A stretch of 53,760 nucleotides of DNA, from contig CAJUSS010000001.1 of NCBI GenBank assembly GCA_910588895.1, positions 32,586 through 86,345 on the forward strand. The letters run 5' to 3'. Under the pieces are notes generated by a model, which saw only the letters and a program-made list of their open reading frames with translations, was not told the DNA's origin and did not search any database. The DNA comes from an uncultured Lachnospiraceae bacterium. GTDB lineage: Bacteria; Bacillota; Clostridia; Lachnospirales; Lachnospiraceae. Position numbers and translations under genes: made by a program. This document shows positions 9,296 through 17,486 of this stretch, in pieces. The first letter of the stretch is position 1; each line of letters starts with the position of its first letter.

Positions 9296-9760
9296 CTACG
9301 GATAACAGAGAAGATCGATCGCAAAGGCCAGCCCGATCCCCAATATCGCCCCGGCGCATACCTGCAGGGGCGTATGCCCCACATACTCCTTCAGCCGCTC
9401 CTGCAGCACCTCTCCACTGAGCTTTAACGGATTTTCCAGCAGGATGGAATTTAAGAGCTTCGCCTGCTTCCCGGTCTCCCGCCGCACGCCCATGGCATCA
9501 TACATGACGATCATCCCCAGTATGAAGCTGACCGCGAATTCAAAGGAACCCACTCCATAGCGGAGCCCTGACGCCACCGTCAGGCCGCACACCGTCGCGG
9601 AGTGGGAGCTGGGCATCCCGCCCGATCCCACCAGCCGCTCCGCGTTAAAATTTTTATTGAGTATAAGATCGATGATCGTTTTCAGCACCTGGGCCACTGT
9701 CCAGCCGGCTACTGCGCTCATCAATACCTGGTTTGCCAGGAGCTTTTGCCAAATGTCCAT
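9296..9760 (-). CDS. yuiD: Divergent PAP2 / DUF212 family membrane protein (YuiD-like)
   Basis: A 154-residue protein matching the DUF212 (divergent PAP2) family in length and motif. MPSSHSA near residue 47 is the conserved phosphatase-like signature. Hydrophobic segments at about 8-28, 50-68, 70-90 and 130-150 place it in the membrane. The family is thought to be related to acid phosphatases/haloperoxidases, and its substrate is unknown. The ATG at 9760 is preferred because it begins at the normal family start (MDIWQKLLANQVL), although its ribosome site (GGAAGTAGGG) is modest and the frame is open 47 codons further upstream. It lies 38 bases after the HD gene. Confidence 0.75.
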   Translation of the reverse strand: MDIWQKLLANQVLMSAVAGWTVAQVLKTIIDLILNKNFNAERLVGSGGMPSSHSATVCGLTVASGLRYGVGSFEFAVSFILGMIVMYDAMGVRRETGKQAKLLNSILLENPLKLSGEVLQERLKEYVGHTPLQVCAGAILGIGLAFAIDLLCYP

Positions 9761-9798
9761 CAAAACCCTACTTCCTGCCCTGCATTCTCTTGTCTCGC

Positions 9799-10386
9799 TC
9801 AATGGGTCTTTACACGCAAAGGCGCAGCCGCCAGGAGCTTTAAAGCGAACCTGCCAGCCAGCCACCCTCTGACCCCGAGAGCGGTCTCGGTCACGCTGCA
9901 CACCTTATCTGTATACATCACGGTCATGCCCGCCATGGATCTTGGAGGGATCACGGTCAGGGGCCACATATGACAGAGGATGATATCCTCCTCCGCCGGC
10001 GAAAGGGTAAAATACCGCCTTGCGTTCACCAGCGCCGTCCGGGGATGGGTAAAGCCGTGAAAGTGATCCCCGGTCTCTTTCGCATGGGTATGCCAATCAT
10101 AAAGGAACAGATCGTGGAGCAGGCCCGCCCTGGCCGCCTTCCGATAGTCCCAGCCAAACCTCCGGCACAAAGAGTAGCTGAGATAGGAGACCTGGATGCA
10201 GTGGGCCTTACAGCTGGTGGAGCCGTGCTGGGTATACTGATCCATAGACTGAAAGACAGGGTGCTCCAGGATATCCTTTACACACTCCATATAGTCCGGA
10301 TCTTCCATATAACGCGCCTGCTCACCCCACGTGGTATCGGCGGCCCAACGGGCCGCCGCTTTTCTCATCGCTGACAACTTTCTCAT
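9799..10386 (-). CDS. HD-domain phosphohydrolase family protein
   Basis: A 195-residue HD superfamily protein. His62 (AHCIQVSYLSY), His91-Asp92 (AGLLHDLFLYDWH) and downstream histidines in DHFHGFTHPRTAL fit the metal-binding H...HD...D pattern. HD enzymes usually hydrolyse phosphomonoesters or phosphodiesters of nucleotides; the substrate here is not visible. The ATG at 10386 follows GGTGGCGG; an in-frame TTG at 10404 would overlap the glgA stop. It sits 14 bases after glgA and before yuiD, presumably on one transcript, but a link to glycogen is not established. Confidence 0.75.
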   Translation of the reverse strand: MRKLSAMRKAAARWAADTTWGEQARYMEDPDYMECVKDILEHPVFQSMDQYTQHGSTSCKAHCIQVSYLSYSLCRRFGWDYRKAARAGLLHDLFLYDWHTHAKETGDHFHGFTHPRTALVNARRYFTLSPAEEDIILCHMWPLTVIPPRSMAGMTVMYTDKVCSVTETALGVRGWLAGRFALKLLAAAPLRVKTH

Positions 10387-10400
10387 CACCGCCACCAAGA

Positions 10401-11846
10401 TCAATACCCGATCAGCCAGTCATACAGCTCCTGGTACTTCAGTGCGGAAGTCCTCCAGGAGAAGTCCTGTGCCATGGCGCGGTCGATGATCTTGTTCCAC
10501 TCGCGCCGCTTCTCGTAATAAACATATTTCGCATAGCGGATGCTGCCCAGCATCTCGTGGGCGTTATAATTGGTAAAGGAGAAGCCGGTCCCCCTGCCCT
10601 CATATTCATTGTAGGGCTCTACCGTATCCTTTAAGCCGCCCGTCTCGCGGACGATCGGGACTGTGCCGTAGCGCAGAGCCATCAGCTGGCTCAGGCCGCA
10701 GGGCTCGAACAGCGAGGGCATCAGGAACGCATCGCAGGCAGCATAGATCTTCCGGGACAGCGGATCGGAGTAGTAGATCTGGGCGGATACCCGGTCATTG
10801 TACTTCCAGTCGTAGTGGCGGAACATGTTCTCGTACTTCTCATCGCCGGTCCCTAAGACCACCAGCTGCACATCCTCCTCGCAGATCTCATCCATCACAC
10901 ACTGGATCAGATCCAGACCCTTCTGGTCGGTCAGACGGGATACGATGCCGATCATGAACTTGTTCTCATCCTGCTGCAGGCCTAATTCCTCCTGGAGGGC
11001 TCTCTTGTTCTTCACCTTCTCCTTGCGGAAGTTCTTCGCATTATAATTCTGGACGATCTTCGGATCCGTCTCCGGGTTAAAGTCCTCGTAATCGATGCCG
11101 TTCACGATCCCCCGCAGGCTGTTGGAACGCGCCCGCATCAGACCGTCTAAGCCCTCGCCGTAGAAGGGCATCTTGATCTCCTCTGCATAGGTGTCGCTGA
11201 CCGTGGTGATCGCATCGGCAAAAACGATCCCGCCCTTTAACATATTACCGTCCTTATAGGCTTCCAGCTTATCCGGGGTAAAGTAGTAGTTCGGGAGCTC
11301 AGAGAGCCGCTGGATCGTCTTCACATCCCATACGCCCTGGAACTTTAAGTTATGGATCGTGATGACGGACTTCATGTTCGCAAAGAACTCGCCATCGTGG
11401 AATTTATCCTTTAGATGTACTGGGATCAGGCCGGTCTGCCAGTCATGGCAATGGACCACATCCGGCCGGAATCCGATCACCGGGAGCGCGGATAAGGATG
11501 CCTTGCAGAAGAACGCGAACTTCTCCAGATCGTTATACCAGTCTCCGTAGGGCTTGGGACCGCAAAAATAACTCTCATTGTCGATAAAGTAGAAGGTGAT
11601 CCCTTCATAGACATACCGCAGGATGCCCACATAACGATCCTGCCCCAGATAGTTCATATAAAAATGATCCACATACTCCAGCTGATCGCGCCACTCCTGC
11701 TTGATACAGAGATATTTGGGGATCATGACACGCACATCAAAATATTCCTTATCGAAGGATTTGGGAAGGGACCCCGCCACGTCCGCCAGGCCGCCGGTCT
11801 TGATGAACGGCACGGCTTCAGATGCCACAAATAATATCTTTTTCAT
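10401..11846 (-). CDS. glgA: Glycogen synthase (ADP-glucose, GT5)
   Basis: A 481-residue bacterial glycogen synthase, which extends alpha-1,4-glucan chains from ADP-glucose. The donor-binding motif KTGGL is at residues 16-20, the inter-domain HDWQTGLIPV motif follows, and the C-terminal GT-B signature EPCGLSQLMALRYGTVPIV is intact. Length equals that of E. coli GlgA (477). The start ATG has AGGAGG immediately upstream; an open frame of 29 further codons is not used by the family. The other glycogen genes (glgB, glgC, glgD, glgP) are not in the window. Confidence 0.96.
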   Translation of the reverse strand: MKKILFVASEAVPFIKTGGLADVAGSLPKSFDKEYFDVRVMIPKYLCIKQEWRDQLEYVDHFYMNYLGQDRYVGILRYVYEGITFYFIDNESYFCGPKPYGDWYNDLEKFAFFCKASLSALPVIGFRPDVVHCHDWQTGLIPVHLKDKFHDGEFFANMKSVITIHNLKFQGVWDVKTIQRLSELPNYYFTPDKLEAYKDGNMLKGGIVFADAITTVSDTYAEEIKMPFYGEGLDGLMRARSNSLRGIVNGIDYEDFNPETDPKIVQNYNAKNFRKEKVKNKRALQEELGLQQDENKFMIGIVSRLTDQKGLDLIQCVMDEICEEDVQLVVLGTGDEKYENMFRHYDWKYNDRVSAQIYYSDPLSRKIYAACDAFLMPSLFEPCGLSQLMALRYGTVPIVRETGGLKDTVEPYNEYEGRGTGFSFTNYNAHEMLGSIRYAKYVYYEKRREWNKIIDRAMAQDFSWRTSALKYQELYDWLIGY

Positions 11847-12109
11847 AAGAAAAACCTCCTCGCTACACTTTTGCAACAAAATTGATAGGTATAGTATACA
11901 ATACTTTTCCCTTTTTAGGAAGCACATTCTCAAGATTTTTGGCGATCTTACGCTGTTTTTCCCGGCTTTTCACGGCCTCTGCGGATACAAAAGACAATGC
12001 GGCGGGGACCGTTTACCGTGCGGGCCGATACTCCGCCAGACTACCGCGCGCCCGGCGGCAGGCGTACCTGCCCCCCGGCCTCCTACGCATAAAGTGCGGC
12101 GAGCGCGTA

Positions 12110-12913
12110 TCACAACCGTTTGTAATCCAAACGGATCTTGTCTGCGATCAGCGCGATGAACTCGGAATTTGTAGGCTTTCCCCGTCCTGTGCTGACCGTA
12201 TAGCCGAAGAGCTCGTTCAAGGTCTCTAAATGTCCCCGGCTCCAGGCCACCTCTATGGCATGGCGGATCGCCCGCTCTACCCGGCTGGCCGTGGTCTGAT
12301 GCTTCTTGGCGATCGCCGGATACAAGATCTTCGTCACGGAAGACAGCATCTCGTGGTCTTCCACGGACATGATGATCGCGTCCCGCAGATATTGGTATCC
12401 CTTAATATGTGCAGGGATGCCGATCTCATGCAGCATATGAGTGACATCATTCTCCAGGTTCTGCTCCATATATCCCTCTTTATCCACATACGGCTTCACG
12501 GTGCGTTTTTCGCCCCGGTTCCCTGTCCGCTCCTTTGTCCTCCCCACTCTCCTGACTTTATCTACGATCACCTCCCTGGAAAATGGTTTCATGATATAAT
12601 AATTGGCTCCCACCCGGAACGCGTCTGCCGTCACATTTTCACTCCCAGCAGCCGTTACCATGATAAAAGCCGGCATCTTCTTCAGTGTATCATCTTTTCG
12701 CACTTTCTCCATCACGGATATCCCGTCCAGCCGTGGCATGATCACATCTAAAAGCACCACATCCGGGGTCGTTTTAACGATCATATTGTATGCGTCTTCG
12801 CCATTTTCTGCTTTTCCTACCACAGAAAAGCCTTTCTCTGATTCCAATATCTCCTGTAATCTCCCCAAAGTCTGCGGATTATCATCTGCGATCGCAATAT
12901 TTAAGTCTCCCAT
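12110..12913 (-). CDS. spo0A: Sporulation master regulator Spo0A
   Basis: A 267-residue response regulator, identical in length to B. subtilis Spo0A. The receiver domain (1-125) has the acidic pocket Asp10-Asp11, phospho-acceptor Asp56 in VVLLDVIMP and Lys in IMKPFSREV. The C-terminal domain (about 150-267) carries the Spo0A-specific recognition segment [20 protein letters not shown] and ends [16 protein letters not shown]. The ATG at 12913 follows AAGGAGG. Phosphorylated Spo0A starts sporulation and controls many stationary-phase genes. The usual upstream neighbour spoIVB is missing: the next gene is a GT-C-like membrane protein, separated by a terminator. Confidence 0.98.
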   Translation of the reverse strand: MGDLNIAIADDNPQTLGRLQEILESEKGFSVVGKAENGEDAYNMIVKTTPDVVLLDVIMPRLDGISVMEKVRKDDTLKKMPAFIMVTAAGSENVTADAFRVGANYYIMKPFSREVIVDKVRRVGRTKERTGNRGEKRTVKPYVDKEGYMEQNLENDVTHMLHEIGIPAHIKGYQYLRDAIIMSVEDHEMLSSVTKILYPAIAKKHQTTASRVERAIRHAIEVAWSRGHLETLNELFGYTVSTGRGKPTNSEFIALIADKIRLDYKRL

Positions 12914-12957
12914 ACATCGCTCCTCCTTGAAATTTGTCACCGTCGCCTAACATAGTG

Positions 12958-12987
12958 ATTATAGACGATCCAAAATCTGACGCGCAA
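12958..12987 (-). promoter_or_regulatory. Promoter of spo0A
   Basis: Minus-strand -10 TATAAT (12958-12963) is perfect; -35 TTGCGC (12982-12987) matches four of six bases with an 18-base spacer. No clear Spo0A box (TGTCGAA) was found near it. Confidence 0.6.
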
Positions 12988-13137
12988 TGGGATCTCATCG
13001 CAGGATCCGACAAGGGAACCAGTGGTTTTCCCGTCAGGCTCCGGCGCTGTAGGCCTTTATCCCCTGTTATTTTCGATCTATTCCGTCTCTATCTTTAAAT
13101 CCGGTATCCAATTCTGCCCAATGTGCCTTTTGGACGC

Positions 13138-13182
13138 AAAAAAGCTGCCGCGCGACGATCTTCTCGACCGTCCCACGGCAGC
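13138..13182 (-). terminator. Rho-independent terminator of the tmk-membrane protein transcript
   Basis: Minus-strand hairpin with arms GCTGCCG and CGGCAGC, then a run of six T. It separates the tmk operon from spo0A in the 360-base gap, which otherwise contains only the spo0A promoter. Confidence 0.85.
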
Positions 13183-13273
13183 CTTCGGTGCGCCGGCGCT
13201 GCCTGCGCATGTGCTTTTTAAGAACAAGATCCTTTATCCGGGCATCCCCTGGCCCCTTTGTCGATATCATCGG

Positions 13274-15718
13274 TCAGCCAGGATCATCCCCTTTTACGAC
13301 ATAAGCCCTGTCAAAGGCCTCCAGCTGCGCGTCCGCCTCCGCCCCCGGCCTGCCCTCTAGGTCCACAACCGCCAGGATGTTCCCCTGTTCGCTTTGGATA
13401 TCCGTCAGGATGCCGGCCTGCATGCAGTCTCTGAGCAGCTGAAAGCCTAAGTAGTCCTCTGCCATATAGCCGGCCTGTACATACACATAGTCGGTCCCGG
13501 CATAGGCCATGTAGGTCTTGAAGGCCTCCACATCCTCCACCAGGGCCTCGTTCCCGCTGGAGCTGCTGATATCGGTGTAGGACTGGACATTGCAGGGAAA
13601 TGCGAGCACCTCCAGATGCTCGCCAAAAGCGATCGCCCGGTTCTGAGGGTCTGCGCTCAGGATCGCCCAGATCTGCCCGTTCCCCTTCTCCTCCATAGCC
13701 CTTTTCGCCGCTCCTTCATGGTCCGGATAGCCTGCGGTCAGGTCGATCGGGGTCAGCCCCACAGACCAGGCCAGGTTCGAGAGGGACAGCATCAGGCCGT
13801 TAAATACGGTCAGCATGGCCAGGAGCATCCCCATCTGCCGCCTGAACCGTTTTGTCTGCCCTAAGTCTCCTGCCTGCCGCCCCAGTCCGGCGATCACATT
13901 GCAGCCATAAAGGACCGTCAATGTGTAGAACAGGATAAAATAATTCCCGTCCACCTGCTTTAAGCTGTATATGCTGTACACGCTGGCCAGACCGATGACG
14001 ACAAGGAGACTGCGTCCGTAAACGATCAGACGGCGCGAAACATCCCTGTCCGGCCCATCCGGCTCCCTCCCTGCCCTGCTGTCCGCTCCACCGTTTTGCC
14101 TCCTTTCCCGGCCGTCTGCCAGGGAGGAGACCCACAGCAGGCCAAAGAACACCACGGACAGGGAGCACCAGGAGATCAGGACCCGGCTCATATCCTCTCC
14201 CTCCGGCAGGATGAACACACCGCAGAGCCGCCTGAGCAGCTGCATGAGCTCTGCCGCCACAGTGGGCTTAGCCCCATAATCCGGTATATCCCAGACCAAA
14301 AACGGATAGCGGATCTGACAGCCCAGCTTCTGGAAGATCCCGGAGAATATGGATGTGACCGGAACGCCAACGAACAAGTAGGTCCGATACCAGATGAGGG
14401 CCAATGCCGCCGCCGGAAGGCACAGGGAGAGCCACATCCTCCACACAGGCGGATGCGCTGCCGTACCTTTAAGCCGTACCGGCACAACACCATCATGGTG
14501 TGACCGCCAAGCCGCCAGACCCATCCACAAAAGATACAGCGCGCTCACGCCAAAGACTGCCGTGGAGAACACCACCGCCGTAGGCTTCATGGTCCAGGAG
14601 AGCAGCAGCGCCCCCAGGCTCAGGGCCAGTCCGCTCCCTTTGCCATCCTTGATAAACTGGACCATATACAGGATGAGGAGCAGCTGCAAAAGCAGGGTGA
14701 TGTTGTCGGTCTTCCCGGAGATCCCCATGTTCATGATCCCTGGGATCCCCGACAGGAGGAAGGGGACCAGGCGGGCATAGCGCGGTCCCATATACGATCT
14801 GGCGATCCGGCAGGCGGTGTACAGGACCAGCGCAGTGACCCACAGGTTGAAGGCCAGCAGAAAGCTGTGGGAGGGAAGATCGCACAAAGGCAGGGTCAGC
14901 ACCTCCCAGCCCTTGGGATAGGTATAGACTAGGCTGACCGTCCCCATGTTCTCATAGATCCCTTTCGGGCCATTGTCCAGCATATATTCTGACCGGACCG
15001 AATACCAGAGGGTATCGTGATCCACGGAGATCCCCATCCGACCAGCCTGTAAAAGGAGCATCAGGAGGATGAAGGCCAGCAGCAGCCCCTCCAGCCAGTC
15101 TGACCGGCCCGAACGGGCCTGGCCAGATCCCACCCTGCCTAAAAGCCCATCGCCACGGCTCTCCCTTCCAGCGCGCTCACCGCCGCAGTCCTCCCTTCCT
15201 GAACGCTCACCGCCGAGATATCTCCACCCGCAAAAAAGGAGCATCGCTATACCGGACACCGCCGCCACCAGACGCAGGACAGGGATCGCCCCTGCCCCTG
15301 CCGCTGACATAAGACAAAACAAGACGATGAGCATTGACGCGCCGAGAAGGATATCCGCGCCATATCCATCTCCTTCCGACACCTCTAAGCGGAAGATATA
15401 GCGTCGGAGCAGATAGCCCGTCCCACCGATATAGGCCAGATAGATCCCGGCCGCCGCCATAGGGAGCAATGCCCCATGACACCACAAGAACAGGGCGCAG
15501 ACCGCCCCTACAGCCGTCCATCTCCATCGCGGTCCCCTGATCATGCAAAGGCTTACGGCCAGCGCTGCACCGACTAAAGCCAGCTCCACTATCATCCTCC
15601 TGTACGCGGCCGCGGACACTGCCCAGGCATAGATCCCGTGTACCACCAGCCGGTCTGTCCCCAGGACCATGAGCCCGGCCATGAGCAGCATCAACGGCCA
15701 AGATCGCCAGTTTTTCAT
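13274..15718 (-). CDS. Large multi-pass membrane protein, GT-C glycosyltransferase-like
   Basis: An 814-residue protein with roughly a dozen or more hydrophobic segments and a soluble C-terminal part (about 680-814). After the membrane segment at 210-227 comes an acidic loop with VDHDTLWYSVRSEYML (residues 232-247), like the acidic first-loop motif of GT-C enzymes that use polyprenyl-phosphate sugars; that reading is inference. No precise family was recognised. A polar, arginine/glycine-rich insertion at about 169-207 contains an imperfect tandem repeat (GERSGREDCG, GERAGRESRG) and interrupts the membrane segments; a second polar loop is at about 540-565. It lies 30 bases after tmk and ends at a terminator. 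It may glycosylate a surface polymer or teichoic acid. Confidence 0.6.
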   Translation of the reverse strand: MKNWRSWPLMLLMAGLMVLGTDRLVVHGIYAWAVSAAAYRRMIVELALVGAALAVSLCMIRGPRWRWTAVGAVCALFLWCHGALLPMAAAGIYLAYIGGTGYLLRRYIFRLEVSEGDGYGADILLGASMLIVLFCLMSAAGAGAIPVLRLVAAVSGIAMLLFCGWRYLGGERSGREDCGGERAGRESRGDGLLGRVGSGQARSGRSDWLEGLLLAFILLMLLLQAGRMGISVDHDTLWYSVRSEYMLDNGPKGIYENMGTVSLVYTYPKGWEVLTLPLCDLPSHSFLLAFNLWVTALVLYTACRIARSYMGPRYARLVPFLLSGIPGIMNMGISGKTDNITLLLQLLLILYMVQFIKDGKGSGLALSLGALLLSWTMKPTAVVFSTAVFGVSALYLLWMGLAAWRSHHDGVVPVRLKGTAAHPPVWRMWLSLCLPAAALALIWYRTYLFVGVPVTSIFSGIFQKLGCQIRYPFLVWDIPDYGAKPTVAAELMQLLRRLCGVFILPEGEDMSRVLISWCSLSVVFFGLLWVSSLADGRERRQNGGADSRAGREPDGPDRDVSRRLIVYGRSLLVVIGLASVYSIYSLKQVDGNYFILFYTLTVLYGCNVIAGLGRQAGDLGQTKRFRRQMGMLLAMLTVFNGLMLSLSNLAWSVGLTPIDLTAGYPDHEGAAKRAMEEKGNGQIWAILSADPQNRAIAFGEHLEVLAFPCNVQSYTDISSSSGNEALVEDVEAFKTYMAYAGTDYVYVQAGYMAEDYLGFQLLRDCMQAGILTDIQSEQGNILAVVDLEGRPGAEADAQLEAFDRAYVVKGDDPG

Positions 15719-15748
15719 AGGTTTTCGTTCCTTTCTGGATATGTGCGT

Positions 15749-16399
15749 CTAAAAATAGCAGCCGATCTGCTCCCAGATCTCCTCTGCGATCTCATTTATC
15801 GAGCGCTCCCCGTCAACGATGACGACCCTTTCCGTATCCGCAGTCCGCCTAAACGCTTCCAGGTACCTATCCCGCACCGCCTCCAGCCTTGACTGCTCTT
15901 CAAAAAGCTCCAGGCTGGCCCTGCTCTTTATGATCCGCCCGATCGCCGTGGCCGGCGATACGTCGATAAAGACCGTGACCGTAGGCCGCAGGATCTTCCG
16001 GCTTTCCTCATTAGCCTGGATCACCCAGTCCATAGGCATATCCACGCTCTGGTAGGCATAAGAGGAAAAATAATACCGGTCCGTGAGCACCGTAGTCCCG
16101 GCCTGTACCTTGGGCCAGATCCCGTCCACCTGATTTAAAAGATGGTCCAGCCGATCCGCTACGAACAATGCGGCGATCACCTTGTTGTCCATCTCGATCC
16201 TCCCAGTCAGGACCTGGCGGATCAGGGAACCCACCGGGGCTGCGGTGGGCTCCATCGTGGTATAGCAGGGGATCTTCTCCTGCCGCAGACGCTCCGCCAA
16301 CAGCCGGATCTGGGTGCTCTTTCCACTCCCGTCGATCCCCTCCAGCGCGATGAACCTTCCCATTTTGTTTTCCATCTGTCTCTTTACATCCTCTTTCAT
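15749..16399 (-). CDS. tmk: Thymidylate kinase family protein (dTMP kinase)
   Basis: A 216-residue P-loop kinase of the Tmk family, which phosphorylates dTMP to dTDP. P-loop GIDGSGKST is at residues 21-29, the base-binding DRYYFSSYAYQ at about 107-117 and a LID-like region follows. The usual REPGGT motif is replaced by MEPTAAPVGSLIR, so it belongs to a less common Tmk subgroup and could be a second paralogue. The start used has AGGAGAGG about 10 bases upstream; Met9 or Met13 are possible shorter starts. It is upstream of, and probably cotranscribed with, the GT-C-like membrane protein. Confidence 0.8.
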   Translation of the reverse strand: MKEDVKRQMENKMGRFIALEGIDGSGKSTQIRLLAERLRQEKIPCYTTMEPTAAPVGSLIRQVLTGRIEMDNKVIAALFVADRLDHLLNQVDGIWPKVQAGTTVLTDRYYFSSYAYQSVDMPMDWVIQANEESRKILRPTVTVFIDVSPATAIGRIIKSRASLELFEEQSRLEAVRDRYLEAFRRTADTERVVIVDGERSINEIAEEIWEQIGCYF

Positions 16400-16498
16400 C
16401 TCATCCAGACCTCTCCTGTTTTGATCTTGTACACTCGCTCTTTACGTTTTGTGTCTCCTACTTTAGTCCTTGCTTGTTTTTATCATCCTATCACGATC

Positions 16499-17398
16499 TT
16501 AAGTCCCTGTATAGCCCTTTCCATCCGCCCTCTGCCGCCCATCCTCATCCAGATGGTAATCCTCCCGGATGAGCATCCCGGACAAGGGCGTTATGGTGAT
16601 GCCTCTCTCCTTCAGCCCCTGCAAGATCTTCTCCAGGGCCTTCGGGGTATACTTTGCGCCGCAATGGAACCGCAGGATGCTCCCCGGAGCCAGGGCTGTA
16701 TCTTCCAGGACCTGGGCCGTAAGCTGCTCCGTACCATAGTCCTTCCAGTCATAGGAGTCCACATCCCACAGAACAGGCTGATACCCCAACCCGCAGGCCA
16801 AGGTGATCAGCGGATCGTCGTAGTCCCCAAGAGGCGGCCTGAAAAACACCGGCTCCCTCCCGGCCGCCGCGCTTATGGCACTGTGGGCCGCAAAGAGCGT
16901 CTCCTGGCGTTTTTCCTGCCTTAAGCCCACCATAGACGCGCCGCTAAGCCCCAGACTCCCCACATCATGGCCCTGCTCCGCGATCGCCCTTATCAGCTCT
17001 GGCTGCTGCAGCGCCTGGTCCCCGCTGACAAAAAAGGAAGCCCGGACCTGCTCCTTTTTGAGGATGGACAGGATCTCCTCCACCCCCTCCGTTCCCTTTG
17101 CCAGCTCAAAGGTCAAGGCTACCTGGGCCCGCCCGTCATCCACACTGCATATGGGCATGAGCCCATCATCGGTCTTGTGGCTGCGCCCCTGGGCCAGGTT
17201 CCTGATCTTCCCACTCCCGGTCTGTATCGCCTGCCTTCCGGCGGAAAAAAGGGACAAAATGCTCAATGTCCCCAGGAAGATCACCATCCAGAAGACCCCA
17301 TTTTCCGCAGCACGGGAAAACAAGCGGCCGGACCGCCCCAGCAGCGAGCGGTCTGCAGATCCTTCCATCTCTCTTTCATGTCCTCCCATCCACCCCAT
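16499..17398 (-). CDS. Degenerate polysaccharide deacetylase (NodB fold), membrane-anchored
   Basis: A 299-residue protein with one membrane helix (about 35-53) and an outside NodB-fold domain (about 90-285). The family's metal and catalytic motifs are altered. The TFDDG position reads TFELAK (96-101), and the HxxxH metal site reads GHDVGSLGLSG (143-153) with neither histidine in place. The third motif FRPPLGDYDDP (186-196) is kept. A group of sporulation-linked deacetylase relatives (YlxY type) shows a similar loss, so this is more likely a non-catalytic or changed-function member than a fresh mutation. The start ATG has AAGGAGGGGG. It lies 88 bases after the alanine symporter. Confidence 0.75.
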   Translation of the reverse strand: MGWMGGHEREMEGSADRSLLGRSGRLFSRAAENGVFWMVIFLGTLSILSLFSAGRQAIQTGSGKIRNLAQGRSHKTDDGLMPICSVDDGRAQVALTFELAKGTEGVEEILSILKKEQVRASFFVSGDQALQQPELIRAIAEQGHDVGSLGLSGASMVGLRQEKRQETLFAAHSAISAAAGREPVFFRPPLGDYDDPLITLACGLGYQPVLWDVDSYDWKDYGTEQLTAQVLEDTALAPGSILRFHCGAKYTPKALEKILQGLKERGITITPLSGMLIREDYHLDEDGRQRADGKGYTGT

Positions 17399-17486
17399 CT
17401 CTCTCCCCCTCCTTTTTCGGCACGCCCATTTTACGCGGCCATCTTTGGCCCTCCTCCATCCCTCTGCCTTTTCCTCATGGCCAGGA

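Noticed and set aside
13022..13360. Open frame in the gap between spo0A and the membrane protein
   Set aside because: It runs through a terminator hairpin and into the antisense of the membrane protein gene, with no ribosome site or family resemblance.
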